A DNA stretch of 64,000 bases, from positions 164,411,685 through 164,475,684 of the forward strand of contig CM056741.1 in assembly GCA_029851415.1 (NCBI GenBank), written 5' to 3'. Source of the DNA: Eretmocerus hayati (taxonomy: Eukaryota; Arthropoda; Insecta; Hymenoptera; Aphelinidae). Of the stretch, positions 27,039-40,100 are shown in pieces. The notes beneath the pieces are model-generated. The model made no database searches. It had not been told where the DNA came from and saw only the letters and a program-made list of their open reading frames with translations. Each line of letters opens with the position of its first letter. The stretch's first letter is position 1. The position numbers were made by a program, and so were the translations under genes.

Positions 27039-29891
27039 GTATCGTGTGATAGATTCCTACAGCTTGACTGATTACTGTTAGATTTTGTCCGTCCCTAATT
27101 CTCAAGGTTCAAGTTTTTTGAACTGGTTTCTCAAGGAATCTCGTCTTTGACTCATGATCTTGCTCTCATAATTTCATGAGTAGAAATTTATGGTCTTGAT
27201 TTGTGCTCATTTTTTTTTAATCGAACAATCACGGGCATGAAAAAAGAGAAAAACTCTTTCCTATCAAGTTTAATTTTTATATAAATATATAATGTCATTG
27301 ATTGCACGCGAATCATACTCTAGATTCGCTCTCAAGCGATGGAAGTATTTTATAACATTTGACTGCAGAGGATTACTAGAATATCTGATATCAGGACGAA
27401 AAGCTATTGGAGAGTACTCTCTAATGATGAAAGTCAGAATGGTAGATTACCCTGCTTCTATAGAATGTTGATTCGATGAAAAATCGATACCTACACGCAT
27501 ATTGTACAGGTACTGTGTCATCTTTAGTCTTTCATTCGTGGCGAAAGTGTTTGAGGATGGCACGCATTCTATAATTTACACGTTTTATCATCATTGAAAA
27601 TACTGTTGAATATAAGTTTGATATCAATCTTTATATAGTAAGTTTGATATCCTTTTATTTCTCAGTCTTGGGCTAGTTTTTTAAGATGCGAGCCGTGGGC
27701 ATATATTGTGGTAATTGGTATGCTGGGTTTGGTATGGATCAAAGTTTGAGCAAGTGATGAAGTAAATATTTTCCGATTTGAGTTGATGGACCACTGTCCA
27801 TTCAGTGTCACGCGCCCACAGCAGTGTATGTACCTTTCAGAATTGTTTGGACGCGCATACCGGTACTAATTCAACAATATATCTGAAATGCTTATGGGTT
27901 TGCAGACATTGTTAGGGAGTTCTTTCCGAGATTTTCAGTTCCTCGATTTTAAGGGTGCGTAAGGTTTTCAAGGTTGACATTCTCACTTGACATGATTCCA
28001 TGTGCATTATCCGTTTCGGGGAGAAAGAGTACTCGGGGTGTCATGTCCTTTGGGAGTTATGGGTGGGGAGTTATGTCTCCCTACCGCAGTTTTGAATGAT
28101 TTTAGGATCGAGTTATGGCCTTGTGAAGATTATATCAAATTCCGTATGCGTTTATCCGATCAGGTACAGAGTGCCAGACCTCGAATTATTTCTTCCGCTT
28201 GATCTTTCCTACAGATCGTTGGGAATATTCGCATCTCATTATTCTGACTTGATATTGGCTGCATCTCGGAATGATCTTGCAAGATCTGCATTCCGGAACC
28301 CTTTATTAGTGTGATCTCGTATTGTTTAATCGAGATTTTTTCGAAAAACTACACCTTTGACAGGAATGAAATGTTTGAGTTTCCAGCAATATTTTCAGAA
28401 ATGAGTAAGGAACATGCACACATGCTGAAAGTTGAAATAATTATCAGTCGAAATTATTTGGCGTGAATCAATGGCTCGATTAGGTGATAATGTGTTATGT
28501 AAAAAATCAGATATAACCCATAACCCATAACCCAATTCCATCTGTCAGAGCAGTTTGTCAAGATGTCTATCTTCGCAAGGGTATACGTTTAATCATTACA
28601 GATGAGTTGTGGATGAATAAAACAAAAATGATTTTCAAGTTTCACAGAAATGTGTAAGGTCGCGAATAATTCGCGGCTCGCGATGGAAATGTCGATGTTT
28701 AATCTCAAATGACTATCTTCAAAATGAACGATACCTTAGAGGAGCAGTGCAAGATTTTTTAATTTTTGGCACCAATATGGATTTAGAGACACGATAAAAA
28801 AACCTGTGATGGCGCGTATCTATTTCCAAGACCTATAAAATGTTTAATCTCAACTTCTGTGGGTCCAAGCGAATTGGAGATACTGAATGATCGTGATTGT
28901 GATGCACTAGTTTTGAGATATAGCATCTGTAGCGAAGTTGCAACTTATCAAGTTCAATAAATATGAATGTAAGGTGCTTATCATAATTTACGGGTCTCAA
29001 TTTACGTAAGTGTCTGAAGGTTCTCTTGTATTCTATGAAAAAGAAGGTAGGAAACTGGTAAATCCGCCGTTTTTCTAGTAGGATAGATTGATAAAGTCAT
29101 ACGGACAACGTAAACTTGCACTACGGGCCGGATAGTTTCGATTAACTTTTTGAGCTTTCTCTTGATATAACCTTGATTAAGAAAATTTCACCAAAATTTC
29201 CCATACGTTCTGGTCGTTGTAAAGTTTCAACATTGATGTCAGAACATTTTGTAGCGAAATAGTTGTAGGGCACGATCGAAATTAATCAGGAAACCACACT
29301 GTGTCACGATGTTAGACCTAGTTTTCCTTTGAAGATTTTTTCTGCATACCTAATGAATGCGTCAGCTCAAAAATAGCGGATTCAGAGATGTGAATGGAGG
29401 ATCTGTCAACAAAAAAAAATCACAACTGATGTTAAACGATACATTTGCAGATGTTGACATTGTCAAACAGTTTGTGATCGTACAACTTTATGAGTCAAGA
29501 TCAACCGTATCGAGGCCAGTATTGGTATCAATGAAAACGTTTGGCCCAAAATCTTGATATAGATAAAATTACATAAAACTCTCATCGAGTGCATAGGGAT
29601 CATTAAAAATCTTCAGAAAAATCCCGAGACATAGATAGAGAATAAATGGACCCTACTGAGATTATGGCATAAAATACATTTTCGTGCAATATGAAAATAA
29701 TTTGGGCTCGACATGGTGAAATAATTCAAAATTTATTTGAAGACCAAGTTTTACCATCTCACCCATGAAGTAACTATTGTGGAACAGAAAGAGCTTCGGA
29801 TTATTGATTGATATATGAATGAGAATCTTACGTCCTGTATAATTTACATATAGTTAGATAGCTGGTTGGATAATTTCTTTGATGTAGAATT
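27039..29891. other. gene-free stretch downstream of POMT1
   Basis: POMT1 3' UTR must begin here, but I see no AATAAA close to the stop; the first is near 28,614. A (TAACCCA)3 run lies at about 28,515-28,535. The open frames at 28,002-28,314 and 29,357-29,557 have no domains. Confidence 0.35.
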
Positions 29892-30667
29892 GATCGCCCC
29901 CCCCCCCTCATTCACTTTTTTTCAAGAGTAAAACTAGGCGAGTATGAGGCTTAGAAAAGAACCATTCATCTCCAGTACGTCAAAACTTCAAATTTTATCC
30001 GACGTGGTTTAAACTCTTGGAAGGAATGAAATCTAAAAAAACCATGTCGAGTATTTTTTGAGCCGATTTGTCACGATCAACATATCATCACTGGTAGAGA
30101 CTAGAGCCACTTTCCTCCAATCAAATCTTTCTCTCAATCCATCCTAATGCTGGTGGTTTGACAATTTCTTACTAGCTAATTGTCGATGAAATGACCCGAA
30201 GTTTAGGTGAGTAGAAGAGGTACAGGGGAATATCGAAATAGAGAAAATATAACTGAGTATGATATGAAATTCTAGTGAATCATCGTGAACACCAAATTGA
30301 ACTCAGTTATATTTTCTCTATTTCGATATTCCCCTGTACCTCTTCTACTCACCTAAACTTCGGGTCATTTCATCGACAATTAGCTAGTAAGAAATTGTCA
30401 AACCACCAGCATTAGGATGGATTGAGAGAAAGATTTGATTGGAGGAAAGTGGCTCTAGTCTCTACCAGTGATGATATGTTGATCGTGACAAATCGGCTCA
30501 AAAAATACTCGACATGGTTTTTTTAGATTTCATTCCTTCCAAGAGTTTAAACCACGTCGGATAAAATTTGAAGTTTTGACGTACTGGAGATGAATGGTTC
30601 TTTTCTAAGCCTCATACTCGCCTAGTTTTACTCTTGAAAAAAAGTGAATGAGGGGGGGGGGGCGATC
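29892..30667. repeat. exact 367-bp inverted repeat with 42-bp spacer
   Basis: The left arm is 29892-30258 and the right arm 30301-30667. Read against each other the arms appear identical throughout, including an 11-base C run at one outer end matched by an 11-base G run at the other. The spacer is 30259-30300. Arms contain no long open frame. The outermost bases are GATCG/CGATC, with no convincing target duplication outside. It could be a very young hairpin MITE, a recent inverted duplication able to yield a long hairpin RNA, or an assembly fold-back artefact. Confidence 0.95.
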
Positions 30668-32350
30668 TCACTCCTTGGTTATAAAAATCCAAGGGTAACC
30701 ACAAATTTTCCAAGCACTTGTCCCCACCGCACTTGAGAATTTCTTACACATGGCTCCGTAATTTTTCCCATAAAAAAATACACTACTATCAGTGTATATT
30801 TTGTTCAGCTCAATCTGGAGAGCCATGCAGCTATACAGGCAAGAGCAATATTGCGGAGCCGCGACGAACACACAAAACACAACAAAGCAGACGAATCTCT
30901 CCTCCCTGTCCTTCTCGCATGGCGCTTTGATCTTTACGTCACCTCTACTCGTGGCTAGTTTCGAGTATCCACATCTGATTCAATAATTATAGAATCGAGA
31001 AATTCAGATGATTCGAAAATTCATTTATCCGCGATAACAAACCAGCTGGTCGGTGCCCGCGTTGCCCGGTACGCAGCAGACAGCCTCATTGCAGACTGCC
31101 GTCAACCGACCGGACAGCTTGCGCACGCGCTCCTATCTCTCTCTCTCTCTTCCTCGACCATCTTACATACCCGATAACACATGTGTAGTAGAGACGTTTC
31201 GATATTTCTCGAGTCGAAGCACGGGGCTGGTGAAATCGAACTGAGATGTAAAACGAAGGCATGAATTTTGCGGTGCCGAATAAAACGCGTCCAGTGCTCG
31301 GATTGAGAAAATAATTGTACAGAACTCTGAATCGCTTCAGAAAGGCTTTGCTAAAGTATTGCAGAGCTCTATGAGCAACATCAAGATGTTAATAATGCAA
31401 GAAGAAAGAAAGTGTGAGGTTAAAAAACCCCAATTCAAAGTATAGATAGGCACAGCGCCTCGCTCGATTTTTCGTCTGCTCATACTCGCCAGCGAGGCGC
31501 TACCGCGCCTCTTGACTGATTGATGGTTCGAAAAAATTGTGGTGGATTCTCTCGTCGATCGCGTGGCAACGTTTACTCTATGTTCTCATTGTTATAATTT
31601 CCAAATTGAAGATGAGTCCGAGTGAGTCTCAAGACTATCGCAAAAACATGGTTTGCGTGCGGAACAAGAATCATATTTGGCTTACAGAAAAGCCCAATGT
31701 ACGGCTACATCAATAGTTCCCGTTTCTTCTTGATCATACGAATCCACACCTATGGCTCGGATCACAAAGTTTGATTAGTTGCTGTGCTCTTGTAGCGAAA
31801 TACACATACACCATTTTTCATTGGAACTTTCATTCACGTGCTATCAAATCTTGTAAATTCAGAAAAGGGAATTTTCAACTTCATTCGTCAAACAATTTAT
31901 CGCGTTCTGTTTCTTGGAATTCTGTTATATTCAGAATGATTGGAGAATTCATAGAGCTCTCAATCAAAGGGAAAACATTCATGACCAGATGTCGCGAAGT
32001 TACGCGCGAAAATGTGCAATAAAAATGATGAAAGTGATTCTTAATATGATTAAAGATCTTGAAAGCTCTCTAGGAGATATTAAGGGTAATGTAATCAATC
32101 AATCAGTAAAGGTTTTAAAAATATAATATTTGTGATTATAGAGCAATGTACATTCACAAGAAAAATGTTAAAAATCACAGAGAAAAACACTGTTATTTTG
32201 ATATGATCAACTATCAAGTTAATTAATAAAAAATTTTATAGATACGTTCACGGCCAAATTATTTACACAGGATTCCAACACTCTCAATTTCCCAATAAAC
32301 AATATGAAATATGAAGCATTCAAGAGTACTGCAAAACTAAGGTTTTTTGT
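30668..32350. other. gene-free stretch with a CpG-rich promoter-like patch
   Basis: About 30,840-31,260 is clearly richer in CpG than its surroundings and carries a (CT)n run at about 31,136-31,150, as promoters or 5' exons of insect genes often do. No gene on either strand can be tied to it. A short dyad (CCTTGG...CCAAGG) lies at about 30,673-30,694. Confidence 0.4.
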
Positions 32351-34423
32351 TTATCGATATGTAAAAACAATTGATCTGATGAGTCCATCCCTCAGATAGT
32401 CCACGCCATTTACACCCACATTAAATGAAAATGTAACATTCTCACAATTCACTCTTTGAATACAGTTTCCAATGGGGTACCAGCCAGGTTCATTGAACAC
32501 CACACCAACCTTATAAACCTGGAATAGAAAAGATGTCTCTTAAATTAAGAAGGTGCACAAATGTTATTTCATTTAAATCAATTGGTTTTCACCTTGTTTT
32601 TCTGAACATAAACTGGCCGGTCAAAAGATATCTCAATCAGTTCTCTCAATGCTGCTTTTGTGGTATAATGTGTGTATGTCAATCTTGTTCCATCAGAGTC
32701 AAGAAGATGAGCATACAATACCTCCTTGTAAGTCATATCTGAATGTAAGGCAAAAGCACCAGACTGCAAATGAAATAATTTTCATGATTACAAAATCTTG
32801 TAAATCATATCTACTCAATTCAACCTACCAAGTTTTGACAATCAACAAGTATTTGAGACGGTACTTGTATACCAAGAACAAAGATGTTTCTATCAGTGGT
32901 AAATGTTACTGAGTAATCCATCCTATCATAATTTCGACAATTAGACTGTTGTATCAATGATCTTGTACAGTAAAATTTTGGTCTATCCTTTATGTTAGAG
33001 AACAGAATATCATTAGGGGTTTCTTGAGAATCCTTGCTTGAATCTCGATGTTCTTCTCGCACTAAATCCTGAAAGGAGTAACTGGAATCTTGCAAGTAGC
33101 AAGATGGTATACCCAATGGAGTTGAACACTCCATCGAATACGATCTTCGGAAGTGGTTTTGGGGTATATTCACTGGAAGTCCATTGATAATCTGAAAGAG
33201 TGATATTTTGTTGTTAGATATGAATGACAATTGACTGGACTCGTTCAAATGAATCCCTGAGGGTCACTGGCTAAGCCTTCAAAAGTTAATTGGTGACCAT
33301 TCTTAGCTGTGATATTCGATTTTGCACATTGTAAATCAGTAATGGGTTAAATCAGAGACTATCCATGAATATTCGAGCGAAACCTTGAATAATCTTTGAC
33401 ATAATAATTTGTCAACTTCAAACTTAATCAGTGACATTCATCAAAACAAAAAAAAAGTAGTTACTCACTCTTAGGTCTCCACTATCTTGAATTCTTATCT
33501 TAGCACATCTCAAACTAGTGTTGGTAGAAAATGCTTCAGGCATTGGCACATTACTTCTATTTGAAGATATATTCATCAAAATGGAAAATGCTTCTTCTTG
33601 ACTCAACAAAGGTGATTTTCCAGGACCCTCTGCAAATTCTTGAGGAGTAAGAGTTAGGAATCGAATTTTTGTTAGAGAATTTCCTATAACTGATTTCAAG
33701 GCTTTGGTATCCAATGGATCTAATGCTTTCCTATTACATTCAGCTTTTGCCCATCTTTCCAAGGCATTGAACAAGTCAATCTCTGAAGATAGGTTTAAAT
33801 TCTCCTGGTCTAACAATGTCAACACTGTTCCTTGTTCTACTTCATCCCAACTGGTTTCTCTCAATACTTCATCGGTTTCAGTGCAAATCATTTGCAAGCA
33901 TTTTGCCATGAGCACTGGTTCCTCAAATAGCTTTGCAAATTCATAAGCCCTACAAGCTTTCTTCAGTGATAGGTCAGACCACAAAAATTTGGTACACTCT
34001 TCAACCAAGAAGGGTAGCATATACTTCTTTGCACAATAGCATAATTCACATGCGAGTTCAAATGATCCAAGGTCTACTTTGTCGGTGTAAATGTACTCCA
34101 TGAGAGCTTTGAAAGCTTCAGGCTGAACATCTCTAATTGGTATTGGATCATTTTTTTCAGCCATAGTTCCATAAAACATAGCCTCGAATACTGGGCTTGA
34201 CATTGCTAGGAAAACTTTGTGGCCCTCTAGAATTTGTTGGTGTGGCTCTTGCCCAACAATAAACTTGCAATCGGACCTTTGGAACAGAATTCAAATCATG
34301 AATGTAAATCTAAATGTATTTGTTTGTATGATTGTGACATTACCATTGTCCAGTTTCCAGAAGATACTTCCCTCTCTGAGCTATTTTTTGGGTAGTAGTC
34401 TGCCAATCACAAGGTAACACCAT
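32351..34423 (-). CDS. BTB-BACK-PHR domain protein (BTBD1/2/3/6-like), complete
   Basis: Five exons: 34344-34423, 33469-34276, 32829-33191, 32593-32763, 32351-32518 (529 aa), with consistent phases. Residues about 1-27 hold the short lead-in ending in a conserved WSDCKFIVG strand. The BTB fold follows (GHKVFLAMSSPVFEAMFYG, then AFKALMEYIYTDKVDL). A BACK region comes next (KYMLPFLVEECTKFL, LDQENLNLSSEIDLFNALERW, IRFLTLTPQEF). The C-terminus is a PHR-type beta domain (DYSVTFTTDRNIFVLGIQVP, then FNEPGWYPIGNC). BTB-BACK-PHR proteins are adaptors that link substrates to CUL3 ubiquitin ligases. The segment joining BACK and PHR (encoded by 32829-33191) differs from the usual BTBD1/2/3/6 sequence: it is serine- and acid-rich and lacks the familiar cysteine-rich start of PHR. 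So I give the family but no gene symbol. Confidence 0.9.
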
Positions 34424-36637
34424 TGTTCCTATTCAAATCAGGTATCAAAAATAAGATTCGAGTCAGAATAAAAGCTTTTCCTGGAGTTATCACACTTTTA
34501 GTAAAATCGATAGATTTTGATCAAAATTGACACAAATCAAATGTATTTTCTGAGCATTGCTAAACGATACTCATTTGCCATGAGCAAGCACTCGCTCGAG
34601 CTATTTTTCAATGTTGCTGTCCGAGCGTAGCCGCTATTTCTAAAAATAGGGCACGAATTTAACGCGAAGATCGAGAAAAGTAAATGAAAGATGCCATACC
34701 TCACGGAAATGTCAGAGAAATCCCGTCCTGGTTTTCGAGCAGTTATTGTAAAATACGAGAAATTATCAGACGAGAACTAACTCGACTTTTGATATTCATG
34801 CTGTTGAGTAGTTGCTGAAAGGTTGACAAAAATGATTAAACGATAGTTGGGGAAAACATTGAACAATTTGGGAACAGGGCAGTGATGGGCTATCGAAGTT
34901 GAAACTAGCAGAAGTCACAGAACGGCACACCGCTCGGGATGACAGCTGCGAGCAGTAAATCGTAAAACCTACATTATCAGATGGGTCGATGTCACAGGCA
35001 CTGACTGTGCCGATTTGCAAGCTCAGAGCATTATCCGCGACCAAACAAAATGAAAACCGCAATCTTTACTAAAATTATACTGTAAGACAATGTCAGTGAC
35101 TATTATCGCTCACTTTATAAGAGCATCTCAATTCTTTTTTTGATCTCGGCTTGTTTTGAGCTTTGTCTGAAATAATAGAATATCAATTCCGATAGCCAGA
35201 GCGAAGCTTTTTCAAGTTCTTCAAGGAGGAATTGGAGCTTCCAGAAATGCTTCTCTTTTCCACGGAAGAGGTTTTTGCGGCCTCTTCACTTTTATCTGAG
35301 ATAAGGCTAATTCTCAAAAATGGAAATAGAGCTATCTCACGATCTTGAAAAGTAAAACGAAAGTGGAAAGAAAAATTGGTTCGAAATTGTTTAAGTCAAG
35401 AAAATCGTTTTTAACTTCTATCAAACGTAATGCGATATTATTGAATGCAAATGCATGCGCTTAGATGGTGATGAGAATGAGTTGTTGAATCAAACTTCAC
35501 AACGCAAATTAGTCCACTAATAAATTATTTTTAATCATAAGTGCCAATGTATGTAAATACACTCTCCAACCACAACCTGAATTGTTCGAACTAAAACCCT
35601 TAGAAAATAAGTCAAATTGGTAAATTTACCACTCCTTGTGCAATGATTATATCAGAAATCTAGAAACTTTTTGGAACAGGTTTCATTGATAAACATTCGC
35701 TATACAATGATTCATTGTTGGAAGACTTACATTTTAATCAGTAATTACTTGTTCATACAATCGCAATTTCTGTCACAGATTACGCTAGTTTGGATCGAAA
35801 AATATTTTTTGAAAACGTGTCGATTCTTCAAGATCAAAATCATCAGTTATCCTTACTAACTGAGACCAGTTTCATCGATTCAACTTGACAAATATTCAAT
35901 GCGACGTAGAATGATGAAAAGGGAAGAAAATTTTGGCAGAAATTATACTCGGGCCCCCTTTCGTTCCGGGAAGAAGGAAAATCCGAGTGACCATGTCCCA
36001 TGAAAGAAATTTTTGAAGAGTTATGACTCCTTCCTAGAAAATGTCCATTCAATCAATTTTAATGGAAGCAGCTGCCCCAAAAAGCTTCAAATGTGAGATT
36101 TGTGTTTTTGTACACGTTTTTAAAACTTGCTAGCTGTGAGGTTGCTGATTGCTTAACCGTGGTATAGTTTCTTTTGATGTCAATTTGAAATTTCTGCGCT
36201 CTGATGAACTGTGGAGAATTTTTATATCATTTTAAAATTTTCTGATAGAATTGTCGTTTCTCCTTTTGAAAATTTGGGGATCAAAGTAATGGAATGGTGT
36301 GAAAATGATTGAACATATTTACTTGACGAAAAATTTGTAAAAAAAACGTCTACAAGATTCAATGAAGAAGCCTAATTCAAGTGATTATTCTAGTGATTAC
36401 TGGCCAAATTCATCCCAAGTACTGATCCTTGATTTGGAATGGGACATGTAATCGAGAACTCATACCTATTTCAAGATATTTTTATTCTGATTCGATCAAA
36501 ATCATTTTTATATAAAATTTGAATCAATAAGTTAACAACAACTAACAACGAAATAAATGTGTGTACAATAATTTAGTGATATGAATAAATAATAAATATC
36601 TATCATCTGATAGTAGGTTAGTAGAGGCGGGTTTCAA
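34424..36637. other. gene-free stretch upstream of the BTB gene
   Basis: Promoter and 5' UTR of the BTB gene are expected in the first few hundred bases. A possible acceptor (TTTGAATAG) lies just upstream of its ATG, so a noncoding first exon is possible. The remaining sequence is AT-rich and shows nothing I recognise. Confidence 0.35.
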
Positions 36638-36643
36638 TTTATT
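36638..36643 (-). terminator. candidate polyadenylation signal for the filzig-like gene
   Basis: AATAAA on the minus strand about 494 bp past the stop codon at 37137. Other A/T-rich candidates exist nearby, so the choice is tentative. Confidence 0.35.
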
Positions 36644-37136
36644 TACACATAAAGCTATCGTATCTGGTTTCGCTCGCGCATTGAAGCAATGAGTCCTAAT
36701 CGTAAATAGTCAATTCCGTTAATTTTACTAATCGTTAATTCTCTTTCTAGATCCATTATACATAGTATACGATTTCACGATAAATTAAATTTTACTCTAT
36801 CAAGAGAATGTTTCATTATTCTCAATTGAGAGAGAGTGGTACTTAGACATCTCATAAATCACGCCTACATTCTCTCTTTTTCACTCTCTCGTCGCATTTT
36901 CACTATAATAAATATTGGTAATCGTTCGACGCATAAAGAGCGTCATATCTCATGAAAAAAAAGATCCGCAAGTCAATTGTTTGTCGCGGTCTCATTTCGA
37001 GTTTGTATATAATAGCGTTCGAGCTACGAACTGGTAAACTGTAACTCAAACTCAGGTATGTATCGGTGAGTAAAAAAAGCAAATATATTTTGTACAATTT
37101 TTACAATTGGCACTTGATTTAATACGTAAATTTCGA

Positions 37137-40100
37137 TCAAACGCCGGTCACTTTGTTTAGCCAATCTCTGTAATACGTCATTCTCATGTAGACGCCAGGT
37201 AAGAAAGGAGCAGCACATTTAATACCGTGCGATACGGTACCAACGAGCATCCATCTCCCGTCTGGTCTTTGCAGAGTCAGCGGTCCTCCACTGTCACCCT
37301 GAAAATCACAAAAAATCGATTGTATGAAATTTTTCTCGCATTTGATAATGATTAAAAAAGAATTTTAGGTATGAGGCAAACGTGTCGTTCTTTGCTTGAT
37401 AATCTTAAATAAAATCGTTCATTTGTGTCATGCTAGACAAATTCTAATCACGGTAACTGGAAGATTCGACAACTTTACGTCGAAAACATGTCGTATGATA
37501 TTTTTTCATAAGCCATGTGATGCTCAGAATTGAGATCGAAAGGGTTGAGAGGTTTTAATGACGACGAAAAGGCGTTTCAACAGCTTTACTTGTTTTGATC
37601 AATATCTTCGGTCCGGATTACTTTTTTAAAATTTCCCTGACTCAAAGATTTGGTACTTTTGGTCCCAATGACACGTTATTTTGACCTTCCAGAGCCATAT
37701 CTATCGATTTCGGCGGTCAAAATGATCTCTAAACACGATTTCGAATGAAAAACCTCGTACTTGTAGGGAAAAAATTGAATGCGGCCTTTCAGGATTGCCT
37801 CAACCGGGATTCTACATCACATCTTCTAAAATTTCAGACAATTCCACGTCGATTGCATGCATTGGTAATTTTTTTGGAGGACTTCCTGGTACCCAAAAAT
37901 GAGTCACCAAAAAAATGTCTTAAAATTGTCATTTCAGGTTTTAATGGGTTAAGTATCGATAATCGACCAAACACCTACAATGTCTACCCAATCAACTACT
38001 TTTTCTTGCAAACGGTGAATCCCATCATTATCTTGACGGACTTGGAGCTAATCTTTTCAAGTACCGTGTGGTTTCCGGGGGAAAAAATTTAATTTTGACG
38101 GATAATTGTTAGGAGCGACGGTAAAAATTGGCTTTCGGAAATCCTTAATTTGTGTTGAAAAAACTTATTTTCTTGGACATGTTTTTCTTCGTTAAGGCTG
38201 TGTCGAAGTCTCGCGCAAAACGGGCTCATTTTTTTCGCAATGGTTTCTCCATCGATTGAGACGGGGGTGATTGCAAATTACTCGGAATTGCTTTAGGAAT
38301 GTGCTTCTGGTACGATTCGTGAGGATAAACGTCTCTATCTCCCTCAAAACTCGATGTAAGGTGCAAAGTCGCGCTCTCTGAGAATCAGAATCGGAATATC
38401 TCTCGATTCTTTGATTCCTCCTCAAGAGTGAGAGACGTTTATCCTCACGGATCGTACCAGAGGCACATTCCTGGAGCAATTCCGAGTCATTTGCGACCAC
38501 CTCCGTCTCAATCGATGGAAAAACCATCGTGTAAGTTGTAACCCCGTACTTGCCGCAAGACTCCGACATGGCCTTAAGGCAGAAATCATTCCTTGAGTAT
38601 TCAGTCCGTCGAAGTTCCGCATTGAAAATAATTTAGTAATATATATTTCAATTCGATTGGAAATCAATTTCTCCCTGATGAATCCGGCAAGCTTTCAATT
38701 GATTTTCATCTGATTTTAGTCTGACCGATCCACAAACAAGACCGAATTCAATTTTCCACTCAAATCTCAACTGATCAAGCATAATAAAGGTATCATCTTC
38801 AGTCAAATTAATATAAGCCATTGTTCCACGAACCATTACTTGAATATTTGGTTTTCTTGGGGGCCCTGCGAATCTCAGTCCCATGGTCAGTGCATGCTGA
38901 ATACATTTCAACTACAGTAGGGTACAATATTACACGTGTGTTCAAACATTACTGCGGAAAATCAGCGTATACAAAGAATATAGAGATTTTCCTCATATCC
39001 ACGCGCGAGCAGCTATATGGAATCGACTGACCCACATTTGTCCAACAGAAAATCCTTATGCCAATGTAGTAGTAGTAGTACTACTATCCTGGCTCTCTTA
39101 CTCAGGATATTAAGTGTATATATATATATAACAGATGCGAATGAAAATCACCGCGTAGCGTACTTAGCGATATCAAGCTCATTTCAGGATACGATACGAT
39201 GCGTATGAACCGTAGGGGAAACATTTTGCGATATCTCTAAATAGGTGCAGCAATTCTGAGCTTGCAAATATATATAATATAGTTGCATTAAAGAGTGCGG
39301 TAATATACGCATGGGGCGCCTGATATACTCGGCCAGGCGAGAAGACTATTTACGGTCTCTCTCACACTATTAGGTTTGAGTATGAGATGCAGTTGTGGAA
39401 CACACGTGGTATTGGTGCCCGTTATAATCGTGCGACTGGAGAATAACGGGCGGTTTCTGTGTGTAATACATAGATATATATAAAATACGAGAGTGCGTGC
39501 ATGCGTGAGATTCAATGTCAATGTGTCGTGCCTGTATCGAAAAAAATTCAAATTCTTGAGGCGTTAGATCAGACGTTAGAGGTCCGGCTTTCTACATCTT
39601 ACTCATTACTACTTCAGATTCAGTCTTTGAAGGATTGAATGGTGAAGATGTACTTGACGATGAAAGGGACTTGAGATACTCTCATTCAATTCATTCATGA
39701 CTTTAACACCTTCACTTTGATGCCCCCCCCCCTCCAACTGTGGGGCCCACGCGTATAACTCTGTGTGCAGCGGCAGCGGTGATCAAAGTCTTATTGAATG
39801 GGCGTCACCGGTGGGCTAGGGCTCATTTGATGAGGTTTTGTGCATTCAATGACATTTTATTCTTTGTGGGGGTAGACCTCACCGGTGGGGCCCATCGCAC
39901 ATGAGACCCGAATGCAATTTCCGCCGGCGCATAGAACGAGCTAAAAAAGTTGTGTTTTTACCTCGCACGAGTCTTTTTCGCCGTTCGCGTAACCGGCGCA
40001 CATGAAACTCTCCAATATCCTTTTCGAGTGTCCGCCAGCTATGAACATGTCCTGGCACACAGAATTTTCCATTATTGGGACCTTCACCTCCTGTAGCACT

